A stretch of 64,000 nt of DNA, from assembly GCA_011634665.1 (NCBI GenBank), contig WAEK01000014.1:850501-914500 (forward strand). The letters run 5' to 3'. How positions within the stretch are numbered: the stretch's first letter is position 1; the number at the start of each line of letters is the position of its first letter. This stretch comes from Mortierella sp. BCC40632. Taxonomy: Eukaryota; Mortierellomycota; Mortierellomycetes; Mortierellales; Mortierellaceae. The notes beneath the pieces were generated by a model. The model worked only from the letters and a program-made list of their open reading frames with translations, was not told the origin of the DNA and did no database searches. Below are positions 33,101-45,998 of this stretch, one piece after another. The translations under genes and the position numbers were made by a program.

Positions 33101-34499
33101 GCCTATGAGCAACCCTCTCGTCACCTCACCGGCGCCAGTCGCTGGAGAGAATGATCCTTTTTCCCTTGCAGGAGCTCGTCTTTACCAAACAACTCCTCAA
33201 CCACCGGCAACAACTCAGCAATCCGAGCTTGGTAACCTCTTTACTTCAACGTTCTCTTCTCCATCTGTCACGGCAGTAAAGACGACAACGATGCCTACGA
33301 GTAGCTATGCCTCCACAACATTGACCATGACAGGAACGAGATCCTTTGATGATTACCTGCTGTCGATGAACCAGGCTCAATCCCATGCCTCAATCTCACC
33401 TCAGGGAACTGGAGTAGCACCAACACCAGGAGTATTGGGAGATCCCTTCGGATTGATGGCGTCTGTTTCTGCTTCATCAACATCATCCCCCTCTGCAGCC
33501 ATCTCAACCGCCACAGCTCAAGGCCCTGTCGCCGCACCTCCACCGCTTCAACGAGCCTTTACTGATTATCCATTATCCAACACCCATGGGAGCATGGGCG
33601 GGAACAATCACCCCAATAACGGCAGCAATCCATTCGCGCTGTTTGCCAAGTCTTCAACGGTCAATGCTCTGTCATCATCTCATCATGTCCAGCACCAAAA
33701 TCCAATGATCCACTCGATGACATCAACATCAACATCAGTCCCCATGGATCCCTTTGGCCATATGGCAGGCTCCCCAGCAGCAATGCACCAACGACTCCCC
33801 ATGCAACAGCCAACATCGTCTCTTGCTGGTGGTCAAGATTATTTCTCGGCTCAGGGTCTCAATGGTGCTGGCAGTGGTCATGGGACGCGTTCACCTAATC
33901 CTTTCCTGATGGCGGCCGAGGGCAATGGTAGTGGATTGTCGAGACCAGGAGGAGCTCAGACGGCGCCGACGTTTATGCGATCCATGTCAGAATCTGTGAC
34001 CGCTGGAGGCTATAATGGATCGATGTTTGGTCTTGGACCTGCTCAGATGCCAGCAACCACAGGAGTCACTCACAACTCGACAGCAACAACGACAGTGAGC
34101 TCTGGCTTTGAGTCAGCATTTTCAGTGCCCTCGAGGTCAATGACTCTTCCACCTACGTCCACGATGGCTGCAGGCGGCTCCGTGAACATGAATATGATGA
34201 ACATGAACAACATGCCAGGGGGTGATGTGTTTGGCACTGCTACCTCTGTTGGTGGCGGTGCATCAGCCTGGCAAAAGACACTTCCGACTGCAGCCGCCAC
34301 GGCGGCCTCAAAATACCCTACGATTGATGATCTGGATCCGTTCTCGGCTTCGAATTCTTCTACATCTGCAGCAGCAGCAGCTGCTTCATCGTCTCCGTTC
34401 TCGAATCCATTTTCATTCCACACCTATTTCTTTTTTTTTTTTTTTTTTTTCCTTTTTTTCCCCTTTTTTGCTCACTCACACTCCCTTCTCACGAATTGA
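30185..34499 (+). CDS. Arf-GAP domain protein of the AGFG type
   Basis: Exons 30185-30216, 30311-30371, 30494-30555, 30849-30936, 31969-32274, 32541-34499; 835 aa. The N-terminal Arf-GAP zinc finger reads CFDC ... FICERC (C-x2-C-x16-C-x2-C) with the GTPase-activating arginine context GLHRELNHRVKSIS, followed by SIWLATWSWREYPEPD. Intron 2 (30372-30493) starts with GC (AAG|GCAAGA), a non-canonical GC-AG intron. Intron 4 is long, 1,032 bp. The rest is a Ser/Thr/Gly/Met-rich tail with NPF-type motifs (SNPFALF, PNPFLMA, SNPFSF) and many DPF motifs (DPFSLM, DPFGLM). Family role: stimulating GTP hydrolysis on Arf and recruiting endocytic EH-domain proteins. The 3' end runs into a T tract (34431-34450) and the last 20 or so residues are Phe-rich, so the true stop is uncertain. 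Confidence 0.9.
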
Positions 34500-35904
34500 A
34501 ATAAAAAAAAAGTCCTCAGGCGAACAAAAAATTGAAGTGGCCCTTTTTTTTTTGCAATTGATCCTCCAAAAAGCCTTTCTTTGTGTCTGCCTCAACCCCG
34601 TCGTCTTTTGCCCTGATAGATAACGATTGGGAAGAAGGGTCAAAACTTGAGATACCTCTCCTTCCTCTTCCCCCCTTGCCTATTCCATATTTTTTTTTTT
34701 TTTTTTTGGTTCAGTTTTATTGTGATCATTCATTTCTATATTATCTCCTTTGCCATAAACAAATTCTTGATTCACTCTACAGCACAAAAAAGAAAAAAAA
34801 AGACGACCGAGAATTGATTAGAACTGGGCCTTTTTTCTTTTTTTGTCTCCAATAAATGAGGGATAAAAGAGAGATGTTGGATAGGAAAGAGACTCATAGA
34901 TCTTGGTGATAATGTTGGTCCGCATAGCAATAAAGCTCTCAGTTAAGCGAAAATTTTTTTAATCATTGCTTCCCTCCCATCCAATCTCTGGTTGTTGTTG
35001 TTTTTTCTCTTCTCTTTTCTTTAAAACTTACCACCTTAGGGTATCTTCTTGAAATGCGTAATAGGAAACCGAGTAATGGATAGAATGTCGTGCTATTACT
35101 GTTCACAAAGAGAAACATAGCCAAGAGGAAAAACAGGTTATTATCTCCATATCATGTGAGCGAAAGGATATATTGAAGGGGAGGAAATGAGGAAGAGGAA
35201 AAGAAAGAATAATAATAAAAAGGCTTCAGCCATGAAAGGGGTTTCATAAAGCACAAGACCGCTATACGAGACCCGGCAAGGTCCCACGGCAACAAGGCCC
35301 ATATCAAACGCAAATTACTATTGACCATCATCAGCCTTGTGTGAACATGATTTTCACAAAAGGGCCTCCCAAGAGATGATGAGATACCCTTCCTTTTTTT
35401 TTTTTTTTTCCTTTTTGTAAGTGGCGTGTGAAAAATAAACAAGTGATGGATCGTGGACGGGATAAATCGGAAGGGATAAGAAAAAAAAATAGAAGAAGCG
35501 TTTTGGTCACTGCCAACGCGTGAAGCGAAAAGGGAAAAGAGGAGAGAGAAGTGGGACTTACCAGAAGCGTGTTGTGTGTGTGTGTGTGTGTAAGAGAGAA
35601 TGAGGAAGAGGGAGAGAAGGAAAGAAGAAAAGAAAAACACGGACGAGACTGGGTTTTATAAAAAAAAAAAAAGCACAGAAAATTTTTTTGCACACTGCTG
35701 TTCTACATTGACTTAAGGGCTTTCATGACCTTCGATGCTTCGAGGCTTCATTCGCGTTTCTTCTCGTTACCATTACTAAAAAAATAAAAAGATATTATAT
35801 TGCTGCTTTGCTTTGCTAGTGTGCTACGTAGTGTACAAAAACTATAGATTGTGTATCTGACTTCCTACTCCCCCTCCTCTTTGACAATGCTACATCCCGT
35901 CCCC
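34500..35904. other. Convergent 3' regions of AGFG-type and C2-domain genes
   Basis: No supported gene in 1.4 kb. T/A tracts are near 34690-34707 and 35392-35410, with a GT run at 35573-35590. Confidence 0.55.
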
Positions 35905-38064
35905 TCAAGCCCTCCCTATTGCTGCTTTAGCCTCCGCCGACTTGTTATGCTCGTATCCTGGCCCCGAATAGTGCTCCAATCGCTCTTGACTAGTTGTTTC
36001 AGGGTGTGCAAACATTTCAGACTTGGGTTTCTGACCCATCGCCCCTCCAGCACATGCTCCCGGACCCATCCCCATCCCTGACTTGAGCATCGACACAAGC
36101 GCCATATCCTCCTCCATCTTTTTGGCTTCGTCCTTGATCGCCGTCAGATAAGGATCTTCACGATCCACGGCCTTGACAATCAGATCCGGAAAGTTTTGCT
36201 CAAAGAGTGCCTTGACTTTGTCGAGGTTCTCCTTCTTGGGTCCATAAGTGCCCGAGTTGTTGTCGATCAACAGCGTCCATCGTGGACGCTTCTCTGAATG
36301 GACGTCACTCGTGCCACTATAGTCACTGTCACTTCCTTCATCACCACATCCACTAAAGCAATCCTCGACAAAGAGCCGGAACTCCCCTGCATACATGACC
36401 TCTTGGGCCCGGTTGGCATGCATGGCATGTTTTGACATAAAGTCCTGGAAGAAGGCTGCCCCGGTCTCAGAAAAATACAATCCCCGCGGTACAATCGAGT
36501 ACGTAAACACCACCATCTTTAGATCATGAAGCGTCTGGATCTTGTTCTCCGGCCCCATCAGTAGGTCTGGAACATCCATCAGGAATCCTAACGGGTCCTC
36601 GTCCGGTTGTGCCGCAGATGATGACGGGGTCTCTCCCGAGTGTTGAGCATTGGATGGTCGGCGCTTGCCTCCACTCAAAGGAGGCTGACTTCCTAAGCTT
36701 TGATTTCTCAGATTTGCTTTTCGCCACTGATCAAGACGAGCTCGGTGAACCAACTCTGCAAATTGGGCTCCAGTATCGAGGGCTCCATACTCGGTGTTCC
36801 GTCCATGTCGGTACAGGTATGAGTGCTGTGAGTGCAATGCATTCCGAATGTTGAGGCCCTCGAGCGTGTCGCCAAAAATCCGTCTTGCGGCATCGTAATC
36901 CCGATTGTAACGTTGGTAAAAGCGTGGGTCAGTTCCAAAGATCTCTTGGAGATGGTAAAGTCGAACGCGGTAGGTGTAAAACTCGCTTTTTCTGTCTCTG
37001 GTCAAGATCCCGGCTGCATAGCTTGTGTGGCGAGAGTACCGTGCTGGACCTGACGATGTGGGTCCTTTGGATGGGTCACATGTGCTCTGGCTGGCAGTGA
37101 TCTATTATCGGACAGTCGTGAAGAAAAATAGAAGGATGGGTTAGTGAGCTGGACAATCATGTGTTTCCTCTGTTGGATGAATCCGAGTCAGTCGATAGTC
37201 ATCCTTGCTCCATTTACCTCGATGATGACCTGACCCTGTTTCCGGCTAGAAGATCGATGCACGTCCAGCGAATGTTCGCGTGGTTGTCCTTGGAGTTTGT
37301 GGCCGAGGATCATGCTTGCGACTCCGAGGTCAGTGTCGACCATCATCTTGTTCTTGTCCTTGACGAGGATAACGAGCTCGGAACGCTCAGGTACGTTCTG
37401 GAGACGCCAGACTGCATCCCAGGTAGGGTTCAATGTTGCCCATTGCACACCGGTCCTGAAAAAAAAAAAAAAAAAAAAAAAGAAATGTACGTCAACTGTT
37501 TAGCGCAGTGTGGTGAGACCACGAGACATTGGACAGGAATATGACCGCAGCAGCGCGGGATGGAAAAAATATTTTGCTCTCTGACCAGAGATCGACTTAC
37601 ACAAAAGAGAGCGAAGACTCATCGTACTTCTTGTCGTTCGATGGGCTGTTGCTGTCGTTAGGTGGGCAAAGGTAGACCTCAAGGAATGGGTCTGAGCTCA
37701 GGAGATCGCCGCGCGCCAGATTCTATGGATCAAGTCGGGAGATACACAGGTATGATCACACTGTCAGACTAAAAAAAGGACCTCCCCTCTCTCTCTCTCT
37801 TTGCCCGGCAAGTGTCACCACAGCTGCTGGTGTGTGCATATTGTCAAAAACAAAACAAGAAAAAAAAAATAGGTATTGGTAAACTACCTTGGCCTGTTTA
37901 AAGTTGATGGTGTAGTCCCAGTTGTGGAACGAGGTGGTGGCGTCTGATGTGCGAGTCTCATCATTGCTCATGTTGCCAAGATGTTCATGAGAACCGCCAT
38001 TGGCATTGCTCTCCCGGCGTGATGGCCGACTGAGGATATTCCAAGGAGCAAAGGAGGAGGACAT
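35905..38064 (-). CDS. C2-domain protein
   Basis: Exons (complement): 37888-38064, 37601-37722, 37218-37455, 35905-37101; 577 aa, start MSSSFAPWNILSRP at 38064. Introns are GT..AG; the one before exon 3 has an acceptor preceded by a long pure T tract (A tract at 37459-37481 on plus). A C2-like fold spans about residues 50-180: DPFLEVYLCP, then TGVQWATLNPTWDAVWRLQNVP, a typical C2 strand pattern ending QVIIE. Beyond it, a long fungal-specific region includes YRVRLYHLQEIFGTDPRFYQRYN, KMVVFTYSIVPRGLYFSET and LLIDNNSGTYGPKKENLDKV. C2 domains bind membranes or lipids, some with calcium. The long C-terminal part has no function I can assign. No transmembrane helix was seen, so peripheral membrane association is the likely location. 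Confidence 0.85.
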
Positions 38065-40106
38065 AGTTCTTTGTTGTGGTTCAAGCAACGGCTGAAGACA
38101 AATCGAGGAAGATAAGAAAAGAGCGGTAAAGAGTGAAAGACGTTGAAGAAAGGAGAACGAGGAGAGAGAGAGAGAAGTTGAAAGTGTGCAGGGAGGATCA
38201 GTGACAGTCAACGTCGTCAGAGGAGGAGAAAAGCGAGCTTAAAAATTTCAAGGTCGAATGAGTGATCGGCTTCAGGTGGCCTAGTCGAAAAAGTGAGGAT
38301 AAGGTGAAGGATGTGTGAAAGAAAGAGTGTGGGTGAGGGAAGGGAGGGAAAGACCCGCGCGTGTGCTTTTATAGTAGTGTCCCTCACAGGGTAGCGGACG
38401 GATTGGCCGAGCGGATGGGGCGACCCTCCACGTTTCCTTTCCGGTTTGTCTTAGTGTGTCAAGCCTCACTCATTGGTCATTAACCCTGCTTTGCCGTCAG
38501 CTGCAAGTATTACAGCCTCGGCCCGACAAAACAGAGGGCTGCCGCCATTTTTTTTTCTTTTTCTGCATCCTACAATAGGATTGTGGCGATGGCGATGACG
38601 CCCAACCTAATTTTCAAATGATGGACTTGAACCATTCAGCCCACCTGCTGGACAGAGCGGAGCCCAAAGGTTTCTCAAACCCCGGACAATATGCAGCTAC
38701 GCCATACATGGTAGAGGAACAAGCACGGGGGCTGAATATGCCACTCCCGAGTAAACAACTTTTGCCGTCCCCTGGATCTTGTTCGAGACCGGTTTTGGCC
38801 TGCCAAGGATTGTCGGAGACAGGTTATTCAGGACTCCCAGTTCCCCCATTCGCCCAACACTTTTAACTCTTTTTCTCACCACAGCCTCCTTTCTCTCACT
38901 CTCACCTTCTCTTTCTCTTTCTTCCTACTCGGATCTACTTTGATAGGTGGAATGGTATCCATTTACGTTCAATTCGTTCCGCTTTTCACTGTTCATGGAT
39001 GTGTCACACAAGATGACGACAGGAATTGGGGCTCACACTTCGCCCTCCTCCCACTTTCTCACTTTTTCACCTTCTCCGAGGATCAATAGACGGTTTGATC
39101 AAAGAGAAAGCCCAGTTGCCGTTTTTTTTATATCAAGAACTTGGGTATTTTCATTGGATTGTCAAGGAAAGCCAATTGCGCCCATGTCCAACAACACAAA
39201 ACCCCCCCTCCCCACTACTCTGAGACGTGTATGTACATACTTTCTTTCTCATCCGCTCTTTTCTTTTTCCCTCCTCCTTTGGGCGCATCTTCCGGATTAC
39301 GCCCGATAATGGACAAAGCCTCACTTTCTGTCTTCACTTCTTCAGTCAGAGAAGGAAACCACACCTTTCTTTCGATCCAGCAACTGGAAAAAAAAAAAAA
39401 AAGGCTGACAGAAGTAATTGAACTTTTGAATATTGTCCTTTTTTGCTCGGTGGTCTGGGGCATGAGGAGGTTTTGTGTCCAATTCTTTTTTATGTTACAA
39501 GTTGAAATTACGAAGATTACGAGGGTGGGGGGTGGGGGTGGATGGGGTACTCATTTTTTTTTCTTTCATATTTCTTTTCCATATTTCTTTTCCATTTTTC
39601 TTTTCTCTTTTTCCTTTTCTCTTTTTCCTTTTCTTTTTTCTTTTTTTCCCTTTGGAGAAGTGCGTTTTGATGCTACTACTGCTCCATGTGGATCCAAATA
39701 AGTCGTCCTCGTGACCTTTCCTACTTTCTCGAGTCAGGAAGAAACTTTTTGTCGTTGTCGTTGTTGTTGTTGTTTTGTCCAGCCATGATCGTATCCAAGA
39801 AGCCAGTGCCCTGAGTAAAAAAAAAAAAAAAAAAGGCTTTGGATTCTAATCCGTATTCGTTTGAACGCCCTGTCTCGATCCCACGGCTTGACAAGAGAGG
39901 AGAAAAAAATTTAAAAAAGAAAAAATAAACGACTGTGTTCCCCCGATCATCACAATCAAGGAGCTGAGAACATCATCCCGCCATCTGTCAAACTGCCATG
40001 TTGGAAGAAAAAATGATAGTGTAAAAAGGAAATGTTAATACAAAGAAATTGGATAGGATAGAGACGTAACAAACTCTGCGTTTTCATTCACATTTTCGAC
40101 TTCTTC
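38065..40106. other. Intergenic, CT/T-rich, no supported gene
   Basis: Contains the C2-gene promoter side and the region beyond the PPZ stop. A tracts lie at about 39389-39402 and 39818-39835, and a run of TTTCTTTTCC-like units at about 39558-39650. A plus-strand open frame at 38618-38866 (82 codons) has balanced composition but no domain or splice context and is not called. Confidence 0.5.
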
Positions 40107-40693
40107 TTACCTTAGTCGCTGCTTGTTGGCTCGCCATCCACCTGCATTCGCAGCAAGACTCTGCATCTGAGCTTTGGCGGTCGCTTGATCGATTGGCTTG
40201 AGTAGTTCAAAACTACACAACAGATCCTCATTCACACTCATCACCGCCCCGAAATTATCAAACTCTCCACAATAATTGGGAGCCGAGAACACGGTCACGA
40301 GCGTCCGGTCATTGAAAAATTCATATCCATCTTCCACCACCATATGAGCTCGACACACAAGGTCAAAGTCATGTCGGTTCAAGAATCCTTGAATAATCGT
40401 GGCTCCAAAACAATAAGACACGCCACGCTCATTGTCCTCCCAGTCGATCGCGGTCTCTGAAGGATCTGACCAGAGAAGGTCGTTCAACAGTCCATAGTCG
40501 GGTACATCGGTAGGACGACGTAATGCACGGATATCGTCCATTGTTCCTAGGTTGGGTGAAAGCCCTCCATGTACGCAAAAGATTTTGTTGGCCACAATTG
40601 CTGCTAGTGGGAGGCAGTTGAATACATCGACAAAGGCCTTCCACATTTTGACGCTTGCACGACGCTTGCATTCGTCGTAGAATCCATAAACTA

Positions 40694-40730
<37 letters not shown>

Positions 40731-43045
40731 AAAAAAAAAAAAAGGACGGAAATAAGGTTAGGAACCCAGTTGTCAGAAAATGACCAATGCCCTGTACAGC
40801 TGGAAGCACTGGACCAATGGTGATCCTTATTGCCTGCAGGGTCTGCTTCTTTTGCCTTGTACGATCCCGGGGGAAATAATCCATCAGCCTGACACAAAAA
40901 AAACATCACGCATCACAACAACATATCCTTCCTGCAGTACAACCGCTCATCCTCCGTGGAAGGGGGCAGGTGGCAAAAAAAAGTGTGTGTGTGCGCCCAA
41001 GAGAGTGTTGCCGCAGTTGGCTCTTTTTGTTGACACTGGGAGGGAGAAGGAAAAGGAAAACAATGAAAAAACGGTATCCATGCATCACGACCATTCTCAA
41101 AAAAAAAGGTTTCCTTCTCTCTTTTTTTTTTTTTTTCTTGGGATGCAACACCCCTATGCAATATCAAGCTCCCGACGGGTTCCTTGTCCCATCCTTGTCC
41201 TGTCTGTGCTTGCTTTTGATCCTGAGCTATCTTCTCCCGACGACTTTTTTTTTTTTTTTTTTTCCAACTCCCTCTCCCTCTTTTTCCTCCTTCTTCTCCG
41301 CTACCGTTCAATATCACTTCTTTCTTTTTTTTCCTCTTCTTCTCCCCCCCTCCCTACCCCTTCTTTTTGGCTTACTTACCCTTAGTAACGTTGGCGCACT
41401 CATGATTTCCTCTGAGCAGGAAAAAGTTCTCGGGGTACTTGATCTTGTAACAAAACAACAACAAAATCGTCTCCAGACTCATCTTGCCCCGGTCCACATA
41501 ATCTCCCAAAAACAAGAAATTAGCCGATGGCGGGAATCCACACATCTCAAACAACCGTAATAGGTCCGTGTACTGTCCATGGATATCACCCACAATCTTG
41601 ACCGGTGGTGTCAACTCAATCAAGGTAGGTTGTGACATAAATATCTCTCGTGCCTGATGACAGATCGCAAGAATCTCACTGTTCTTGAGACAAATGTTCT
41701 TTGAAATCTTGCCACAGTACCCTGCATCCAATAACCGTGAGATCATTTCGTCAATATCGACCCCGCTCTTGGTCCCCGCTCCGTTCCCGCTCCCGTTCCC
41801 ACTATGGCCAGTAAGACGACTTTCCAGGAACGATAGACGTGCTGTGGGCGAGAGCTCCAGCGACTTGGCATGACCCCGGTCCTTGGCCGGTGAAGGAGGT
41901 GGCGGTGATCGATTCGGGTGCGACGATGGAGTGGACGAGTGATAGATGCTTAAAGGTGTCAGATGGGGTTTCTTGACAAGAATCGGATTGCCTGGGTTCT
42001 GGACCGCAAATGGGATCGATGGAACAGGCGCTGCAGGTGGTGCAGGCGCAGGCGCAGGTGCAGTGGGTGGCGCAGGTGCAGGTGCAGTAGGTGGTGCAGG
42101 CACAGAGGATGGAGAGGAGACGGGTCCAGAGGCAGGCGAGCCAGCAGGGGAAGAACCGGTGAGCGGGGTAGCAGAGGAGGCAGGTGTCCGTGCAGACTGA
42201 GCGGTGGTGCTGGGCGAAGGCTGGGCGGCAAGGGTATCATTACTACTGCCATAGGTGCTGCTGTCACAGTTGCCACTATTTGTATTGCCCGAGTGATGGC
42301 TCGAGTGACTTGTGCCAGTGGGGTGGCTGCCGTTGATGGCAGAGGCAGACGACGTGGTAGAGCTCTCTGTGGCCTTGGCTTGATCACCAACAGCAGAGGC
42401 GGTTGTTGTGGTGGGCAATTGTGATACAGGCCGGCTGGGTTCTGTCTTCCTGGATACGGCATCCAGTCCCTGGTTCAGTCCCTTTTGTTCACTACTTTCC
42501 GGATGCTTCCCATGGCTGGCTTCCTCTCGTCCTTGTCGATCCTGACCCTTTTGACCGTCGCTTGCGCCTAGGTCACGTTGTGCGGTTTCACCGTGCGCGG
42601 ACGGTGTAGTGGTCATCGAAGATTCAGAAGAGCCGGGGATAGGATGATGTCCATCCTGCAAAGAGCCTTTTTTGTTGTTATTGTTGCTATTGCTACTAAC
42701 ACTACTACTGGTGTTGCTAGTGGACGCGAGGCTGCTTTTGTTGTGGTGATGGGCGTTGTTGCTACTTTTGAAGGATTCATGAGAGCGCCGGCTTTCGTCC
42801 TGTCCAGTAGCCGTTGGTGTGGTTGGGACTGACGTGGTTGCTGTGTCTTGTTTTTTAGACGTCTTCGACTTGCTCTTGTTGCTCTTCATCGACGATGGGC
42901 GCTGTTCCTGTGGTGAAAGCGACGACGGTGAGGGCTGGACGGCATTGTCAAAGCTATTGCTCGTGGCCTTGGTCAGGAAAGCGGTCGCGTCGGCCGAGAC
43001 CCTGTGAGCCTTGGAGGTTTGTTTCTTGGAGTGCTGGTTCCCCAT
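40107..43045 (-). CDS. PPZ-type serine/threonine protein phosphatase
   Basis: Exons (complement): 41380-43045 and 40107-40690, separated by a 689-bp intron (GTAAGT..GTGTAG); 749 aa. The start MGNQHSKK carries an N-myristoylation consensus (Gly2, Ser6). Residues about 10-450 are low-complexity, rich in Ser/Thr/Gln, with a Pro-Ala repeat ([13 protein letters not shown]). The catalytic PP1-like domain has GDIHGQ (about 486), GDYVDRG (about 514), GNHE (about 546), HGGLSP and [11 protein letters not shown], all intact. Split across the intron is [15 protein letters not shown]. The long polar N-terminus with a PP1-like core is the mark of fungal PPZ phosphatases. In yeast these act in cation homeostasis and salt tolerance and are inhibited by Hal3-type proteins. 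Metal- and substrate-binding residues look complete, so it should be active. Confidence 0.93.
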
Positions 43046-43767
43046 AGCCGCCGGTCGTGCGGTGGTTGTTTGGGCGTGGGTGTAGGTGTGTGTGTGTCAG
43101 CGAGACTGGGAGAAGAAGGAAAGAGGGAGCAATGGAGAGATAGGAGGGAGCAAATCCCGCAAAGGACAAAAGAGCCGAACAATGTACTTGGCAACCTGGA
43201 GAGGACGAGACGACAGAGGCGGCCCAAGCGGGATGAATGAGGTGGGATGAATGAAAGCAATGGTGAGAACCGAGGGAATGACCAGAGGTGTAGTAAATGT
43301 GGTTGATAGAGAGAGGGAGAAGGAGAGAAAGAGAACAAGAGGTTGGGATGAGAGAGAAGAGAGAGGAGCGAGAGAAGCGAGAGGGAGAGAGAGAGAGAGA
43401 GAAGAGAAAGTGTGAAAGTGTGAAAGTGAGCGCGCAAGCGCAGGATGAGCAGAGCGGGGCCGAGAGAGAAAGAGAGAAAGAGAGAGAAAGAAAGTAAAAA
43501 GGGAAAACGAGAAAAAAGAAAAGAGAAGCGAGGAAAGGATGAGCAATGGTGTCGGCTAGTGGGATGCAAGTATTGAGCAGAGCAAAGAAGAGAGAGTAAT
43601 TGATGGTCAATGGAGAGGATGTGAGGATGGAATAACAACTGATGGCAAAATGGCGATGACCAAACAGAGGTGAGAAGCGGAGTGAGAAGGAGAGAAAGAA
43701 AGAGTGAAATAGTGAGACGAAAGGAAAAAAAATAAAAAAAAAACGGTGCAGTGCAATGTGGTGTGTG

Positions 43768-43768
<1 letters not shown>

Positions 43769-43825
<57 letters not shown>
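43769..43825. repeat. (GA)n microsatellite
   Basis: About 28 uninterrupted AG dinucleotides, roughly 720 bp upstream of the PPZ start codon. Confidence 0.9.
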
Positions 43826-43827
<2 letters not shown>

Positions 43828-44300
43828 CCAGACAGGTGAGGTGAGAGTCAGTTTCGGGGGGAGGGTGGAGAGTTGTTCACTCACTCACGATTCTCTTTCT
43901 CTCTTCTGTCTCTCTCTCTCTCTCTCTCGTGAGCCAAGGACGTGCCAAACGAAGTGAATCGTACGCAGACAGACTCGCTCGTAGAAGGCTCCTCCTCTCC
44001 CTCCTCTCCTGCTCTTCTTCACTTCTTACAGCCTCCTTACCATCCACCCGTCTTTTCCTCCGCTTCCGCCTCCTCGCCGCCTTGTTGTTCTCCGACTGGT
44101 CCTTCTTCACGCGGCAACGACAGTCCGTATCTAGCAAGCGTCTGATGGCGCCCTTTTTTTCATTTTTTTTTTTTCATTCAATATGTCACCCCACATCACA
44201 TGTGGTGGGGGCTGAAAGAAGCAAGAGTATAAGAGAAGGATTGTTGGACGACTTGACAGGCAGGCATGAGGACACATTTAGGAAGAGAAAGTGAAAGAGA

Positions 44301-44305
<5 letters not shown>

Positions 44306-44395
<90 letters not shown>
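44306..44395. repeat. (GA)n microsatellite
   Basis: About 45 GA dinucleotides with two AAAG interruptions, about 1.3 kb upstream of the PPZ start. Confidence 0.9.
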
Positions 44396-44397
<2 letters not shown>

Positions 44398-44480
44398 GTT
44401 AGAGACAATGAGAGAAGAGGAAAATGGACTATCCATGATAGGCAACATGATATGGATGCGGCAGAGCAGCTCTCGCTCTC

Positions 44481-44511
<31 letters not shown>

Positions 44512-45960
44512 GGCATTCGCTCTTTTAATCGAATGCCCTCTCTAGGTCAAGGATGGCATGATCCTCTCTCCTCTCAAGTAGGGAGGAGAGGAGAGGGGGA
44601 GGGGGGAAGGTTCATTATGTCTTCCGCTCCTTCTATTATCCCTCAATTTGAAACCATCCGCTCTTGACCTTCTTTATCCTTTGTCCGGTTGCTAGCCCTT
44701 TCTACTTACTCACACCCCTGTCGGACGAAACTCCCCTCGTCTCCTTCTTCCAACTTTGAGTTCCGAGGCCAGGCGGAGCCAAGAAAGGCAAAAGCACTTA
44801 CCGTCGTCACCGCAGTCGACACTTTCTTTTTTAGGGAGAAAGAAGGAGGAGAGGAGGAGGAGAGTAAAGACTCTCAGTCTTCTTTGATTAACTAAAAAAA
44901 AAAAAAAAAAAAAGGTGAAAGTGAGCAAGAGCCATTGTTTTCATTTGTATCGATCCTCTTCCTTCTCCTTTCCGCTTTCCACCTCCTCCTTAATACAAAC
45001 AAACAACCGTGAAAGTGAGCATGTTGAGTGTATCCGCGCGCCTGGTCCGCTTTTTGGGCCATGGCCTTTTTCTTTTTTTTTTGCCCTTTGATGACGAGAA
45101 GAGTCCCCATGCGCCCACGCCCTTGGCATTCTTTTTTCTTTTTTCTTTTTTCTTCATTTTCTTTTTCTTGTTTTTCTTCTTCTTCTTTTTTTTCTGGTAT
45201 ACCTTTGTCATAAAGTATCCTCTTCTGCACCTGCAAGCTGCTACTGGGTTTCAAGTAGCGCCATGTTACTACCCTTGACCAACGCGCTCCAAAAAAAAAA
45301 AAAAAAAAAAAAAATAAGCAATGTCTGTCCGTGCATGCTCGATAGCGCGCGAGGAGGAAAGGAAAAAAAAAGGAAGGGAGCAAAAGAGACTAGAGTCATG
45401 TCATTCGCGAGTGGGGGGTTGTTATAAACCACGCGCATCAGACGCGTCTCCTTCCCTTCCGATGTTCTGACCTTTTTTATTCTCTCCGCCTCAGTTACGT
45501 TGTATTTTTTTTTTCTCTTCCCCCCCCCCCTCTCTTCTCCTCTCTCTCTCGTCCTCTTTCTCTCGGAGACAGAGATAACAAAAGTCGTGTGTCCCTGATT
45601 TCGGTAGACCAAAGGGGAAGGAGGTAACAAAGAGATCAGTTAGTAGTCAAGCAACGACCTTTGGACAAATTGTCTCTTTCTAGGAAAAGGATCACTACCT
45701 GGAACCTTTTGTTGTTGGTTGGTTGGTTGGTTGGTTGGTTTTTTTTTTTTTACTTTCTTAAATCACTCAAGGTTTTCCTCTGATGTACCTTTTGTAATCG
45801 AGTAAAAAGGTCTCGCCCTGTTGTGTGTGGATTTCCTCCCCTCCCACTGCCTTGGGGTTCTTTTTTTTTAATCGATCTTGTCCCTGTCCTTTGCCTTGCC
45901 AGAGCTCATGCCTTGTTACCCTGCCTTGTCACCATGTCTCGCCCATTACGTCCTACCTAA

Positions 45961-45998
<38 letters not shown>

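Noticed and set aside
38618..38866. 82-codon plus-strand open frame beginning MMDLNHSAHLL
   Set aside because: No domain, no splice partners, and no evidence beyond an open frame in an intergenic interval.
42973..43884. 303-codon minus-strand open frame upstream of the PPZ start
   Set aside because: The product is almost only Ser/Leu/Phe/Pro from CT-rich DNA, and the PPZ start at 43045 has the family's MGN context in a different frame.
43751..44545. Repetitive arrays that might suggest a CRISPR or satellite array
   Set aside because: They are uninterrupted dinucleotide GA microsatellites with no spacer structure, in a eukaryotic genome.
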